From Thiobaca trueperi (GTDB taxonomy: Bacteria; Pseudomonadota; Gammaproteobacteria; Chromatiales; Chromatiaceae), in assembly GCF_004342175.1 (NCBI RefSeq), contig NZ_SMAO01000008.1, positions 159,066 through 223,065 on the forward strand: a stretch of 64,000 nucleotides of DNA, given 5' to 3'. Both the position numbers and the translations under genes were made by a program. Shown in pieces: positions 45,938-55,544 of this stretch. The notes beneath the pieces are model-generated. The model was not told the origin of the DNA. It saw nothing but the letters and a program-made list of their open reading frames with translations, and did no database searches. Position 1 is the stretch's first letter. The number at the start of each line of letters is the position of its first letter.

Positions 45938-46807
45938 TCAGGATTCCAGTGAGGTGCGTTCGAGGATGTGCCGGGCCCAGGTGCTGTGGGTGGCCAGTTC
46001 GCACATGGACCCATTGAACTGGAAGACCGCCCGGTCATCGACCAGGATGCGGTGGGCGTCCTCAATGTCGGTCGGCGAGAGGCGGAAACCGGACTCGATG
46101 AGCGCGATCTGGCTGGGGTGGATCGCTGTTTTGCCGCAGAGTCCGTGAGCAATGTCCTCGGCCAGTTCCTCGCGCAGGATATTCGGGCAGTCGATGTGCT
46201 CGAAGACCGGGGCGGTGAGCTGGAAGCCGTGCGGTTTGAAGATGGTCACCAGTTGCGCGACGGTCTGACCCAGCGGGGTGCGGTAGAGCGTGCGGTCGCG
46301 CGGGCGACGGATGCCAAGCAATGACAGCAGATCGTTGCCGCCGATACGCAGGGCCAGGATCCGCTCCTGATAGCCACGCTCGATCAGACGGTCGCGCAGC
46401 GCGATCATGCGCGCTGGCTCGAAGACATCGCGCGTTTCCAGGGTCGGCATGCAGAGATGCGGTGTGCCTGCCAGCAGTCCCATGTAGTGGTCGGCGTTGT
46501 GCAGATCGAATTTGGGGAAGACGAAGCCATCGAGCTTCTCGATGCCGGGCAGGTCCAGCAGCCTGGCGAGTATCTCGGGATTGCGCACCCGCACGAAGCG
46601 CAGGAGCGTCGGACGTGGTTCCATGTGTTCAAGACAGCGGCGCAGATTCTCCAGGCTGGATTCGAGCGCGGAGTGGGCGACGGCGTCCTCGGTGCAGAAG
46701 ATGACCGAGCGCAGCGCCGGCCACCTGGCGCCGTTGGCAATGCGCAGGATGTCCCGATGGCTGGCTGGCACATAGAGCGATCCGCCAAGACGGTAGGCGT
46801 TAAGCAT
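45938..46807 (-). CDS. CoA-ester-lyase-like aldolase (HpcH/HpaI superfamily) of the Ter module
   Basis: 289 residues resembling citrate lyase beta subunit/HpcH enzymes: SLYVPASHRDIL at the N-terminus, IFCTEDAV, VRVRNPEIL, FVFPKFD and the C-terminal HGLCGKTAIHPSQIALI. These TIM-barrel enzymes cleave or form C-C bonds in acyl-CoA or ketoacid substrates with a metal. Here it is the last gene of the Ter operon and overlaps the preceding PRTase gene by 8 bp. In Ter biosynthetic modules, such lyases are proposed to help make a nucleoside-like metabolite. The frame upstream to 47224 is not coding. Confidence 0.85.
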   Translation of the reverse strand: MLNAYRLGGSLYVPASHRDILRIANGARWPALRSVIFCTEDAVAHSALESSLENLRRCLEHMEPRPTLLRFVRVRNPEILARLLDLPGIEKLDGFVFPKFDLHNADHYMGLLAGTPHLCMPTLETRDVFEPARMIALRDRLIERGYQERILALRIGGNDLLSLLGIRRPRDRTLYRTPLGQTVAQLVTIFKPHGFQLTAPVFEHIDCPNILREELAEDIAHGLCGKTAIHPSQIALIESGFRLSPTDIEDAHRILVDDRAVFQFNGSMCELATHSTWARHILERTSLES

Positions 46808-47918
46808 CTGAAAGCCCCTGGATGAGCGACACGGCATGATAGGGAAGGTCGGAATCGACCTGCCATTGGACTCCTTTTTCGTGCGCCAACTGCAAGAGAT
46901 GGGCGACCTCTGGAGCCTCTGTGTCGCAGATGATGACGCGCTCGGGCAGCCGACGCAACAGGACGCGGGTGGCTTCGCCGATGCCGGGTTTGATGAAGTT
47001 CGGGTTGTCGATCCCAAAGGTGTCGCGAATGCTGGTGAGCAGATCTGCCGAGCGTCTTTGTGCCGGGGCCGGATCGACCGGCAAGGGGCAGGGCGCGTAA
47101 CCCTCGGCGAGCAGCGCCCGTACCTCGCGGAGCAGCACTTCGACGAACCAGACCGAGCGATCCGCCGGGGCGAATTCCTCGTAATAAACGCAGCCGTGGA
47201 AATCGTTGGGGCCGGTCTGATCATTGAGAACGGAGCGGCTGACCAGTCCCGAGATCGTGGCGTTGAGGATGCTTGACGGGATCAGATAATCCTCATCCGA
47301 GGGTGCGACGCCGGCCCCGGCCAGATCAGTGAGGGCGAAGAGACTGGCATCCAGGCTGACCCCATGATTCTGCCGGAAGTTATCGAGCGCCTGTCTCAGT
47401 TCGCGGGCGATGACGCCTTTGCCGGTCCAGCCATCGACGAACACCAGTCCCGCCGGATCCTGTCCCGCCTGACTGAGGATGAAACGCAGCGCGTTGGTGT
47501 CGATGCCCCGGTCACGGATGATGGAGATGGAATAGTGCGCCGGGTCACGGCCAAAAACCTCGGTCAGAACGTGCTTGAGCAGCACCCCGACGGGCGTGCC
47601 GGCCCGCGCCAGCGAGACCAGCGTGATCCCGTGCGGTCGTCGTGCCGCGATGATAGCGGCGAGATCGAGAATGCCTTGCGCCATGCGACGGCGTCCCATC
47701 GCAAATGCCTGCTGAAAGACGGCCAGATAGCGTGGCGAGGGGAGGGACTCAGGACTCAGCATTTCGCTGTAATGGTGCTGACCGCTTTGGATCAGGCGCT
47801 CTTTCTCGGCCACCTCGACCGGAGCGAGGTCGATGGGTTTGAGCAGAAAGCGGACATCCTGCGGGCGGTAGCTGCCGGAGAAGGTTTCGATACCTGAGGG
47901 CTGGTTGAGCAGGGTCAT
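46800..47918 (-). CDS. StiP-family phosphoribosyltransferase-like protein
   Basis: 372 residues. The central segment RAGTPVGVLLKHVLTE and VFVDGWTGKGVIARELR, with an acidic residue followed by TGKG, is a PRPP-binding type loop of the PRTase_1/StiP family found in Ter operons (some annotated as cysteine protease StiP). NPNFIKPGIGEATRVLLRR is the other family hallmark. It is expected to act in making a modified-base or nucleoside compound together with the aldolase, HAD and ATP-grasp enzymes of the same operon. The protease label is doubtful. Confidence 0.82.
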   Translation of the reverse strand: MTLLNQPSGIETFSGSYRPQDVRFLLKPIDLAPVEVAEKERLIQSGQHHYSEMLSPESLPSPRYLAVFQQAFAMGRRRMAQGILDLAAIIAARRPHGITLVSLARAGTPVGVLLKHVLTEVFGRDPAHYSISIIRDRGIDTNALRFILSQAGQDPAGLVFVDGWTGKGVIARELRQALDNFRQNHGVSLDASLFALTDLAGAGVAPSDEDYLIPSSILNATISGLVSRSVLNDQTGPNDFHGCVYYEEFAPADRSVWFVEVLLREVRALLAEGYAPCPLPVDPAPAQRRSADLLTSIRDTFGIDNPNFIKPGIGEATRVLLRRLPERVIICDTEAPEVAHLLQLAHEKGVQWQVDSDLPYHAVSLIQGLSDA

Positions 47919-47932
47919 GAGGCGCGCCGCTC

Positions 47933-48018
47933 TGAAATTTGGACAGGATTAACAGGATGATTCAGGATTAAAAAGATTGAAAACAATGATTTGAAAAATC
48001 CTGTTAATCCTGTCAATT
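47933..48018. repeat. GATTAACAGG dispersed repeat, copy R3
   Basis: GGACAGGATTAACAGGATG and CCTGTTAATCCTGTC make a hairpin between the HAD and StiP-family genes of the Ter operon. The CTCTGAAATTT flank on the left gives it the orientation of R2. It touches the HAD stop codon. Confidence 0.85.
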
Positions 48019-48772
48019 ACAACATCTGCTGCAAGGTCGCCTCGAACAATTGCGAGCCGCGCGGGGTGATGGCGTAATCGCATTCGGCCATGAAGGCCCC
48101 ATCGATCAGGCTGTCTCCGACCCCGATGGTCAGGAGTTCGCTGTTTTCGCGACCCAGATGCTCAATGAGATAACGCACGGCATGCTCTTTGCCCAGCGCG
48201 CGCGGCAGAACGGCAAGGTTGTTGCCGTTGCGATGCAGCCGATAGGCGTCAGCACGCTCCGCGAGCCAGGGCCGAACCAATTCGTCCTGCAAGCGGCTCA
48301 GGTCGTCCTCCCGGTCGTCGCGATATTTGGCCACCAGATAAAACGGCAGGCCGAAGTCCTCAATGATGCGGACATGGGCCGAGAGTCCCGCGCTCTGTAT
48401 GAAGGTCTCGACCAGATCCAGCAGTGCGTTCAGCTCGCCGATGGTTTCCTGTGAAACCTGCGTCATCCGCTGCATCCACGGCGCATCGGGATGGCCATCT
48501 GGATTCAGGATGACTCCGCCGTAGTCGAGGATACGCCAGCTTTGAAAGGGAAGATCCACCCGGCGCAGTGAATCGAGATCCCGCGCCGTGGTGGGGATGA
48601 GGGTGGCGTCTGCGTCCAGCAGCCGCCACAACGCCCGCTGCTTCGCCGTCATGAAGGAATGGACGCTGCCATCCCGGAGCGAGGCGACCGGATGCAGATC
48701 ATCGTCGGTCGGGCATTTGTGACGGCTCTGGAAGAGCGTGTCATCCAGATCCACAAAGACCAGGGTGCGCAC
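48017..48772 (-). CDS. HAD-family hydrolase of the Ter module
   Basis: 251 residues with the nucleophile motif FVDLDDTLFQS at residues 6-16, a Thr motif ATLIPTTARD and a C-terminal acidic motif LTIGVGDSLIDGAFMAECDY. This is a Cof-type cap arrangement, so a phosphatase of a sugar or nucleotide phosphate is likely. It lies two bases after terB and belongs to the biosynthetic part of the operon. Confidence 0.87.
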   Translation of the reverse strand: MRTLVFVDLDDTLFQSRHKCPTDDDLHPVASLRDGSVHSFMTAKQRALWRLLDADATLIPTTARDLDSLRRVDLPFQSWRILDYGGVILNPDGHPDAPWMQRMTQVSQETIGELNALLDLVETFIQSAGLSAHVRIIEDFGLPFYLVAKYRDDREDDLSRLQDELVRPWLAERADAYRLHRNGNNLAVLPRALGKEHAVRYLIEHLGRENSELLTIGVGDSLIDGAFMAECDYAITPRGSQLFEATLQQML

Positions 48773-48774
48773 CC

Positions 48775-49230
48775 TCAGACCAGCTCGAATTCCGCCGGAT
48801 TGAGGCTGAGTTCCATGGCAATCTTGCGCGCGACACGCTTTTCGCTGTCGTCGAAATTACCGTCGGCGCCGGCGATGGCGATGATGAGACGCATGATGAG
48901 ACGCGAGGCGTCATCGTTGCCCTTCATTTTGCGAATGGCGTCATAGGCCTTGGTCTCGCCCAGATCCTTGTCGAATTCGATCTGGGACATGATGTTCTGG
49001 AACGACTCCACGATCTCCTTGCTGGCGAAGACCGACAGCGCTTCATAGTTTTCGATGAAGCGCATCATCTTCTGCTTTTCTTCGGACGAGACATGGCCGT
49101 CGGCCATCGAGATCAGCACCGAGCCGCTGACGGCGGCATTCAGAAAATCCTTGTTCTTGAACTTCAGCACCTCGTTTTTCAGGTCGCCGGCCTTCTGTTT
49201 CAGGTTGTTGAGAAAGTCTTGAAATGCCAT
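48775..49230 (-). CDS. terB: Tellurite resistance protein TerB
   Basis: 151 residues, helical, with two acidic loops typical of TerB: ISMADGHVSSEEK near residue 43 and IAGADGNFDDSEKR near residue 125. It starts MAFQDFLNNLKQKAGDLK. ATG 49230 is preceded by AAGGTG; an upstream GTG is in frame. TerB is cytoplasmic and thought to link the TerC and TerD layers of the stress complex through metal binding. Confidence 0.93.
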   Translation of the reverse strand: MAFQDFLNNLKQKAGDLKNEVLKFKNKDFLNAAVSGSVLISMADGHVSSEEKQKMMRFIENYEALSVFASKEIVESFQNIMSQIEFDKDLGETKAYDAIRKMKGNDDASRLIMRLIIAIAGADGNFDDSEKRVARKIAMELSLNPAEFELV

Positions 49231-49300
49231 GTGTTTCACCTTGATGGAAAATAACGAGAGTGGATGGAAAAATCGAACAAGCGCCAGTTTTGGCGATTGA

Positions 49301-49402
49301 TAGACAGGATTAACAGGATTTTCCAGGATGGACAGGATTTTTCAAAACATTGTTTTTAATCTTGTTAATCCTGTCCAATTGGCGGTCTTTCAGGCGGGTA
49401 GA
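49301..49402. repeat. GATTAACAGG dispersed repeat, copy R4
   Basis: GACAGGATTAACAGGATT, an internal copy of the motif, then TTGTTAATCCTGTCCAATTG followed by GCGGTCTTTCAGG as in R1. It lies between terA and terB inside the Ter operon. Confidence 0.85.
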
Positions 49403-49426
49403 ACCTTAATCGGGGTCGCGGTCGGG

Positions 49427-50617
49427 TCAATCCTTTCTGCCCTTCACCCAGTCCAATCCCCAGCGGTGGGCCTGATCCATGTCCATGTGGCCGCGATAAT
49501 ACTCGACCAGCTTGGTGATCTTCACCGCGCCGTCCTGGTTTTCGAGCAGGGCGATGGCGCACATGGGGCGATCATTGCGGTGCGAGTCGAGCCGGACTTC
49601 GATCTCGGGCTGTCCCGGCGTCTTGATGGTGATGAGTGCGTTGGCCTCGGCCCAGTTGGGCGCGCCTTCGTAGATGAAGGCATAGACGAGGACGCGGCGG
49701 ATCTTGTCCCAGTGCTGGCCGTTGATCCGCAGATTCTCGCCCTCGGTGCGAGTGCCGCTGCGGTCGTCCGCATCCAGCCCGATATAGGGCAGATTGAAAT
49801 AATCGCCGAAGGTGTCGCCGAGCGCCTGCACTGCGCTCTTGTCACCGGTGCGCAGCTCGAACAGACAGCCGATGTCCAGATCGGTCCGCTTGTTGCCAAA
49901 GCCGAAAAAGCCTTTTTTGCCCTCAGCCGCCGTCCAGTTCAGATTGACGACGATCTCGCCATGTTCGGCGTTGCCTTTTTTGGCCAGCGAGACCGAATTG
50001 CCTTTTTTCTCCAGCGTCACCTTGCTGAGATTGACCGGCGGCGCCTGGGGTGCGGGAGGAGCTGGCGGTACTGCCGGGGCTGGCGTGGGCGGTTCGGCCA
50101 GGGTGCCGCCGAAATGGCCGACCAGTGCATCCAGACCGCCATTGAAGCCCTGACCCAGCGCACAGGCGCGCCAGACGCCGTCCTTGCGGTAGATCTCCAG
50201 CAGCATCAGGGCGCGTTCCTGGGCGAAGTCGCTGCCGGTGAAGGCGAAGCGCCCGGTCTCGCTGCCGCCATCCACGAAGCGGATATGTCCGCTGGCGATG
50301 CGCGACATGGTTCCGGCGCCATCGATGGCGGCGGTGACGGTCAGACGCTGGATGGTTGCCGGCAGTCGGGCGAGATCAATGGCGAAACCGGCGGTATCGC
50401 CTGCCGGGGTCGCCAGCGCGACCCCGCCGCAGGGTGTGGTCGGCTGGTTGAAGAAGGTCATATAGCGGTCATCGGACAGCCTGCCCTGGGCATCCAGACC
50501 GAAGCAGGCGAAGTCGATGATCAGTCCAGGCGCGTTGATGGTGACGCCGAGTGTGAAGCGCTGGCCGTTCGGCACCAGATCGGCGATTTTGGCGCGTTGT
50601 CCGCGTATGAAATTCAT
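49427..50617 (-). CDS. terA: Tellurium resistance protein TerA
   Basis: 396 residues. Residues 1-170 form a TerD-type beta domain (FTLGVTINAPGLIIDFACFG, LMLLEIYRKDGVWRACALGQ). A proline/alanine-rich linker follows (residues about 175-195), then a second TerD-like domain beginning VNLSKVTLEKKGNSVSL and ending WGLDWVKGRKD, the TerA-type C-terminus. Only three bases separate it from the upstream terD. These proteins are proposed calcium- or metal-binding scaffolds at the membrane. A repeat follows it before terB. Confidence 0.9.
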   Translation of the reverse strand: MNFIRGQRAKIADLVPNGQRFTLGVTINAPGLIIDFACFGLDAQGRLSDDRYMTFFNQPTTPCGGVALATPAGDTAGFAIDLARLPATIQRLTVTAAIDGAGTMSRIASGHIRFVDGGSETGRFAFTGSDFAQERALMLLEIYRKDGVWRACALGQGFNGGLDALVGHFGGTLAEPPTPAPAVPPAPPAPQAPPVNLSKVTLEKKGNSVSLAKKGNAEHGEIVVNLNWTAAEGKKGFFGFGNKRTDLDIGCLFELRTGDKSAVQALGDTFGDYFNLPYIGLDADDRSGTRTEGENLRINGQHWDKIRRVLVYAFIYEGAPNWAEANALITIKTPGQPEIEVRLDSHRNDRPMCAIALLENQDGAVKITKLVEYYRGHMDMDQAHRWGLDWVKGRKD

Positions 50618-50620
50618 GGT

Positions 50621-51199
50621 CTAGCCTACGTTGACGCCATGTTGCAGCGCGAGCGCACGCAGTCCGCCGGCATAGCCCTGACCAACCGCTTTGAACTTCC
50701 AGTCGCCGCTGTGACGGTAGATCTCGCCGAAGATCATCGCGGTTTCGGTGGAATAGTCCTCGGAGAGATCGAAGCGAACCACTTCCTGATTGTTGTCGCG
50801 GTTGACGACGCGCACGAAGGCGTTGCTGACCTGGCCGAAACTCTGCCGACGCGCCTCGGCATCGTGGATGGTGACCACGATCACCAGCCGCTGGATCTCG
50901 GCGGGCACCTTCGATAGCGTGACCTTGATCGATTCGTCGTCACCTTCGCCCGCGCCGGTCAGGTTGTCGCCGGTATGTTCGACCGAGCCTTCCGGCGAGG
51001 TCTTCTGGTTGTAGAAGATGAAATAGGCGTCGCTTGGAACCTTGCCGTCTTCCTTCACCAGAAAGAGGCTGGCGTCGAGATCGAACGCCTGTCCATCCGT
51101 CGCGCGCGCGTCCCAGCCCAGACCCACAAGGACGTTTTCAAGATTGGGGGCTTCCTTGCTCAGGTTGATGTTGCCGCCTTTGTTCAGACTGATAGCCAT
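50621..51199 (-). CDS. terD: TerD-family stress protein (TerD/TerE), copy 1
   Basis: 192 residues, the canonical TerD length. The metal-binding pieces are [17 protein letters not shown], and [14 protein letters not shown], and the C-terminal part reads [21 protein letters not shown] perfect GGAGG site precedes ATG 51199. It resembles the other TerD (54801-55379) closely, so the two are paralogues within the operon; which is TerD and which is TerE cannot be settled by eye. Confidence 0.95.
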   Translation of the reverse strand: MAISLNKGGNINLSKEAPNLENVLVGLGWDARATDGQAFDLDASLFLVKEDGKVPSDAYFIFYNQKTSPEGSVEHTGDNLTGAGEGDDESIKVTLSKVPAEIQRLVIVVTIHDAEARRQSFGQVSNAFVRVVNRDNNQEVVRFDLSEDYSTETAMIFGEIYRHSGDWKFKAVGQGYAGGLRALALQHGVNVG

Positions 51200-51212
51200 G
51201 TGTACCTCCAGT

Positions 51213-52361
51213 TTAAGAGTGGTCAGTGGTCAGACCATAGGTCAGACAATCGGGGCCAAGCTGTTGCAGCAGATCGTCCAGGCCGTCGCGCGGCGTTTCA
51301 TGACAGACGACGATGCGCGCGTAATCTTTGTAATCGACGTTGTACAGATAGTTGCGGATGCCTTCGCCGTAATTGTCCGCAAAAAGCAGCCGATGTCCAA
51401 TATCGGCGCCCAACAGGATGGGCGAGCGGGTGGTGGACTGCACGGCGACGGCGAAGCCCTGAGCCTCCAGCTCCAGCCCGACCCGGAAGGCGACATGCAT
51501 GAATTCGCCCGTGCCCAGCACCAGAATCGCGGCACCCGGCGCCAGTCCGGCGCTGAGACGGGCGATGTCGGCTGGCGGAATCCACAGGCGCCGGTCGATG
51601 CCGAAACGTCCGAGGTATTCAGCGAGCTGGTCGGGTCGGCGCCGGTTGTCGCCAACCGCAGCGGGTGCCTGCGGGCGCTCTGGCAGGTCTGCCGGCTGGA
51701 ATGAAAAATCGCCCGCCAGCGCCGCCACGCATTGCACCGGCAGACCCAGACGTGCGGCGAACCGCTCGGCACAATCCGCGCCGCTGAAATTGGTGATGGC
51801 GACGAAGTGGACCCGTTCAAGCTGTGGGTTGCGTGCCCGGTAGGCATCGACCAGATTACATAACGTGGTGCCGGTGCTGATTTCGTCATCGACCAGGATC
51901 AGGTCACGGGCGGTCTCGAAGCGTTGAAGATGATCGGCCTGGAGCGGTTCGTAGAGAAACTGGTCGGGTGCGTGGCAGTGCGGTTCCTCAAAGGCCAGGA
52001 AAGGCCGACCGGCAAGACGATAGCGCGTGGAATGAATGAACAGCGCCTCGGTCCCCGGTCGCTGATCCAGCAGCGCCTCGAAGACGCCCTGGCCGAGTCC
52101 GGTCGCGGTCTCGGCCATCGCCAGCACCAGCCAGGGGCCGCCGCCCAGTTCAAGCTGCGCGGCCAGATGTTGGTGTATCTGGCGCATCCGCGAGGGCAGG
52201 GCGGGCCAGTGCTTGCCGAGCACCTTGCTCAGGAAGAGAAAGCCGCGCTTACGATTGTCGCGGGCGGCAAACCCGCAGAGATCATCCAGCGGAAAGGCTG
52301 ATTCACGAACCTGGACGCTGAGTGTTCCGGTGACCAGTTCAACCCGGCGTGATTCGCTCAA
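51213..52361 (-). CDS. Phosphoribosyltransferase with TRSP domain (Ter module)
   Basis: 382 residues. The N-terminal half is a PRTase_2 domain with the PRPP loop [20 protein letters not shown]; the C-terminal half is a TRSP domain, including the name-giving TTRSP in [16 protein letters not shown]. Both are hallmarks of Ter-associated biosynthetic modules. The start is TTG 52361, whose last two bases share the TGA stop of the ATP-grasp gene (TTGA); frames upstream to 52727 lie inside that gene. It probably makes or transfers a ribosyl-linked metabolite. Confidence 0.88.
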   Translation of the reverse strand: MSESRRVELVTGTLSVQVRESAFPLDDLCGFAARDNRKRGFLFLSKVLGKHWPALPSRMRQIHQHLAAQLELGGGPWLVLAMAETATGLGQGVFEALLDQRPGTEALFIHSTRYRLAGRPFLAFEEPHCHAPDQFLYEPLQADHLQRFETARDLILVDDEISTGTTLCNLVDAYRARNPQLERVHFVAITNFSGADCAERFAARLGLPVQCVAALAGDFSFQPADLPERPQAPAAVGDNRRRPDQLAEYLGRFGIDRRLWIPPADIARLSAGLAPGAAILVLGTGEFMHVAFRVGLELEAQGFAVAVQSTTRSPILLGADIGHRLLFADNYGEGIRNYLYNVDYKDYARIVVCHETPRDGLDDLLQQLGPDCLTYGLTTDHS

Positions 52362-53389
52362 GCAGCAGCCTCGATGCGGTGGAATTGAGGCACTTCCAAC
52401 ACCTGCGTGCTGGCTGCAACCAGGGGGAATGGGCGGTCTGGAAACCCGTGGATGAGTCCATGCAGCGCCAGATATGGCAGGTTGAGCCCCGCTGCACCCG
52501 TGTAACCGATACCGCCGGCAAAGCGGGGGTTGATCTCCAGCAGGCGGAAGCCGTTCTGTCCCTCGCGAAACTGGACGTTGAAGAGACCGCGCAGACCGAA
52601 AGCGGCGGTCATTTCCGACACGGCATCGGTGAGTGCATGGATCTCCACGATTTCCTGACCATAACCGCCGGCCCTGGCCTTTTTGCGCTGGGTAACGGCG
52701 ACGAGTCGCCGGCCATCGCCCACGCAATCCAGGCTGTATTCGGAACCGCCGAGAAATTCCATCAACAGCAATGGCTTGAAGGTTTCGGCCTCGCGCAGCA
52801 ACTGGCGCAGACCGTCGAGATGGATGGAGTAAAGCGCGCCCTGGAGCAGGATCTCCAGCCCGCTGCGCTGTTCCTCAATGACACGGAAACCGGCCCCATT
52901 GACACCGTCGGCTGGTTTGACGCACAGCACCTCATGCGCCATGCGCAGCCGTGCATAGGCGGTCTCGAATGCGTCAGGCGTGCTGAATTCAACCGAGTCG
53001 GGCGGTGGGATGGAGAAGCGGCGCGCCTCGACATAGAAGCGCGCCTTATCGAACAGGATCTCCAGCATCTCGGGCGCGGCGACTGCGAATAACTCGACAC
53101 CCTGTGCGGCGAATCGCTCACGGTGCGCAGCCAGTAGACGCGCTTCCTTGCCCGGCCAGAAGCAGTCGATTCGTCGCTCCCGACAGAAATGCAGACAGAA
53201 ATCGACATAATCCAGACCGGTCAGACCGGTCGGCTCAAGGGCGGTTTCGTGCGCCGACAGCAAGCCGGGGAATCCGCTCTGCGTATGTGAACAGACCAGA
53301 TGGAATTCCCCGGACCCGTCACCCTGGCGGACGAGGTCGAACAGGGCGCGGACATTGGAAAAGGTCCGGTTGAACCAGATGCGAGTCAT
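52358..53389 (-). CDS. ATP-grasp enzyme of the Ter module
   Basis: 343 residues. The central and C-terminal parts show an ATP-grasp fold: VLCVKPADGVNGAGFRV, LLMEFLGGSEYSLDCVGDG and FRLLEINPRFAGGIGYTGAA with the metal-binding Glu and Asn. Enzymes of this fold join a carboxylate to an amine with ATP. The N-terminus TRIWFNRTFSNVRALFDLV starts a Rossmann-like domain. Gene context between terZ and the PRTase-TRSP gene matches known Ter clusters. The product is unknown. Confidence 0.88.
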   Translation of the reverse strand: MTRIWFNRTFSNVRALFDLVRQGDGSGEFHLVCSHTQSGFPGLLSAHETALEPTGLTGLDYVDFCLHFCRERRIDCFWPGKEARLLAAHRERFAAQGVELFAVAAPEMLEILFDKARFYVEARRFSIPPPDSVEFSTPDAFETAYARLRMAHEVLCVKPADGVNGAGFRVIEEQRSGLEILLQGALYSIHLDGLRQLLREAETFKPLLLMEFLGGSEYSLDCVGDGRRLVAVTQRKKARAGGYGQEIVEIHALTDAVSEMTAAFGLRGLFNVQFREGQNGFRLLEINPRFAGGIGYTGAAGLNLPYLALHGLIHGFPDRPFPLVAASTQVLEVPQFHRIEAAA

Positions 53390-53413
53390 TGCCCTGTTGC
53401 CTGTGGCTGGAGA

Positions 53414-53998
53414 TTAGAGATGCGGTGTGATCTGCGGCAGCAGTTCGCTGGCGACCCGGCCCTGTCCGACCTCGCCGATGGCGTGCATCTTCCACTCGCC
53501 GCTGTGGCGATAGACCTTGGCCATGATCATGGCGTTGTGACTGCCCTGGCAGCTCAGGTCGTAGCGCGCGATTTCGCTGTTGTTGGCACCGTTGAGGATG
53601 CGGCAGAAGGCGTTGGCGACCTGCGAGAAATCCTGACCGGTGAAATTGTTGACGGTGAAGACCAGACTTTTGATATTGGCCGGCACGGCGGCGAGATTGA
53701 CGCGGATCTGTTCGTCGTCGCCTTCGCCCTCGCCGGTGCGGTTGTCGCCGGTGTGCTCGATGCTGCCGTCCTGGCTGCGCAGTTGGCGAAACCACACGGT
53801 ATCGACCAGATTGCCCGACTCGTCGAACAGCAGACAGGAGGCATCGAGGTCGATATCGCCGCCGCCGCCGAAGAGCCCGCCAAGCAGGCCGCCTTTCTTC
53901 ACTGAATCCCAGCCCAGCCCCATGACGATCCGGGTCAGACTGCTGCCGGCTTCCTTGTCCAGCGAGATTTTCTGTCCTTTCTGAAGACTGATGCCCAT
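53414..53998 (-). CDS. terZ: TerD-family protein, TerZ-like
   Basis: 194 residues. It has the TerD metal motifs (GLGWDSV, IDLDASCLLFDE and HTGDNRTGEGEGDDEQ), plus a glycine-rich insertion KKGGLLGGLFGGGGD before the second motif, which is typical of TerZ. GAGGAAT precedes ATG 53998. It precedes the ATP-grasp gene by 24 bp. Confidence 0.9.
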   Translation of the reverse strand: MGISLQKGQKISLDKEAGSSLTRIVMGLGWDSVKKGGLLGGLFGGGGDIDLDASCLLFDESGNLVDTVWFRQLRSQDGSIEHTGDNRTGEGEGDDEQIRVNLAAVPANIKSLVFTVNNFTGQDFSQVANAFCRILNGANNSEIARYDLSCQGSHNAMIMAKVYRHSGEWKMHAIGEVGQGRVASELLPQITPHL

Positions 53999-54033
53999 GT
54001 TGAGATTCCTCTAGTTAAAGTGAAGCGTTCGAT

Positions 54034-54720
54034 TCACTGCGCCGGACCGCGAAACAGGGTGCGGTTGCGCGAGCAGACCACGACCTTGCCCCTGCCTCTG
54101 AATTTGATCACCAGCCCTTCGCCAGAGGTCGCGGAATTGACCAGGGTGCCGAAGAAGCCACCGCTCCCGGAGTTGGGCATTCCGACCTCGTAATGCAGGC
54201 CGGACGACCAGGCGACAGCATGATTGTTGTCGATGACGGTTTCGCGATCAGGTTCGATGTCGAGGGTGAAGATGGAGCCGAAGCCGGAGACGGCCAGCTT
54301 GCCACGCCCGGTCGCCTCCATGATGACGAAACCGCCGGTGCCGCCGAAGAGCCCGCCCCCGAGGGTGTTCATGCGCGGACGAACCTCCACACCGTCGTCT
54401 GCGGCCAGAAAACTGCCGTCGGAGAGTGTGTAGGCAGCGTCCGGGCCGACATCCAGCAGCTCGATCGCACCCGGCAGGGTCGGCGACAGCAGACAGTCAC
54501 CATCGCCGCCCACTGCGTGGATTTCCTGTTGGAACAGCGATTCGTCATTGGCGAGCCGCCGCATCAGGGCACGTCCCAGACCGCCGCGCATCTGCCCCTT
54601 CACTTGCAGGGCCGCTTCCATCATGACCATGGCGCCGGATTCGCAGAAAATCTTCTCGTCCTTGCGCAGACTGACATGCAGAAAGGGATCGACATCCCCG
54701 GTGATGGTGAAGACTGGCAT
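54034..54720 (-). CDS. AIM24/TIGR00266 family protein
   Basis: 228 residues, a beta-rich protein of the AIM24 family: FCESGAMVMMEAALQVKGQM near residue 25, LPGAIELLDVG, and GRGKLAVSGFGSIFTLDIEP. The bacterial members commonly accompany Ter operons and may bind membranes or stress-damaged proteins; the function is not established. GGGAGAG precedes the ATG. It lies between terZ and the distal terD. Confidence 0.9.
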   Translation of the reverse strand: MPVFTITGDVDPFLHVSLRKDEKIFCESGAMVMMEAALQVKGQMRGGLGRALMRRLANDESLFQQEIHAVGGDGDCLLSPTLPGAIELLDVGPDAAYTLSDGSFLAADDGVEVRPRMNTLGGGLFGGTGGFVIMEATGRGKLAVSGFGSIFTLDIEPDRETVIDNNHAVAWSSGLHYEVGMPNSGSGGFFGTLVNSATSGEGLVIKFRGRGKVVVCSRNRTLFRGPAQ

Positions 54721-54800
54721 GGCAATCTCTCCCGTCGGATGAGGGAAAGCCGCGAGCTTTCAGCCATCAGCAAAACAAGCTGGAAGCTGGCGGCCCGAAA

Positions 54801-55379
54801 TCAGCCGATGCTGACCCCGTGATCCTTCGCCAGTGCGCTGAGTCCGCCGGCAAAGCCCTGGCCCACGGCCTTGAACTTCCATTCCGCGCCGTTGCGGTAG
54901 ATCTCGCCGAAGATCATGGCGGTTTCGGTGGAGTAGTCTTCCGACAGGTCGAAGCGCGCCAGCTCGGTGCTGCTGTCTTTGTTCAGCACGCGCATGAAGG
55001 CGTTGCGCACCATGCCGAAATTCTGGTTGCGGGCCTCGGCTTCGTGGATGGTGACGGCGAAGACCACGCGCTGAACGCCGGCCTCGACTCCCGGCAGATT
55101 GATCGACACCGTCTCGTCGTCACCCTCGCCCGCGCCGGTGGTGTTGTCGCCAGCATGGATGACGGCGCCATCGGGCGAGGTCTTCTGGTTGTAGAAGACG
55201 AAGTGGCCATCGGACAGCACCTTGCCGCTCTCACCGACCAGAAAGACGCTGGCATCCAGATCGAACGCAGCCCCATCGGTCGAGCGGGCGTCCCAGCCAA
55301 GCCCGACCAGCACATTGGTCAGACCCGGATCGGTCTTGGTCAGACTGACGTTACCGCCTTTTTGCAAACTGATAGCCAT
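54801..55379 (-). CDS. terD: TerD-family stress protein, copy 2 (first gene of the operon)
   Basis: 192 residues. It has [36 protein letters not shown], and [20 protein letters not shown]. It is the 5'-most gene of the minus-strand Ter operon and has AGGAG before ATG 55379. It is strongly similar to the terD at 50621, with which it shares length and motif spacing. The promoter should lie in 55380-55544, which shows no obvious hexamers. Confidence 0.95.
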   Translation of the reverse strand: MAISLQKGGNVSLTKTDPGLTNVLVGLGWDARSTDGAAFDLDASVFLVGESGKVLSDGHFVFYNQKTSPDGAVIHAGDNTTGAGEGDDETVSINLPGVEAGVQRVVFAVTIHEAEARNQNFGMVRNAFMRVLNKDSSTELARFDLSEDYSTETAMIFGEIYRNGAEWKFKAVGQGFAGGLSALAKDHGVSIG

Positions 55380-55544
55380 GTGTTTCTCCTCAGTGTGATG
55401 ATCAGGGTATTCAACGCAAAATCCGTTACCAGGCGGATAGCCTGGTCAGTGACCACCAGGGGCCAAAATTGAAACGAAGTTGAGTTTAGACGACTCGGCA
55501 GGCGGATGGTACAAAGGTTACGGATTCTTCATCGGCAATGGCCA

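Noticed and set aside
45938..47224. 428-residue form of the CoA-ester-lyase-like protein
   Set aside because: The first 139 residues are an out-of-frame reading of the StiP-family gene; the family start is ATG 46807.
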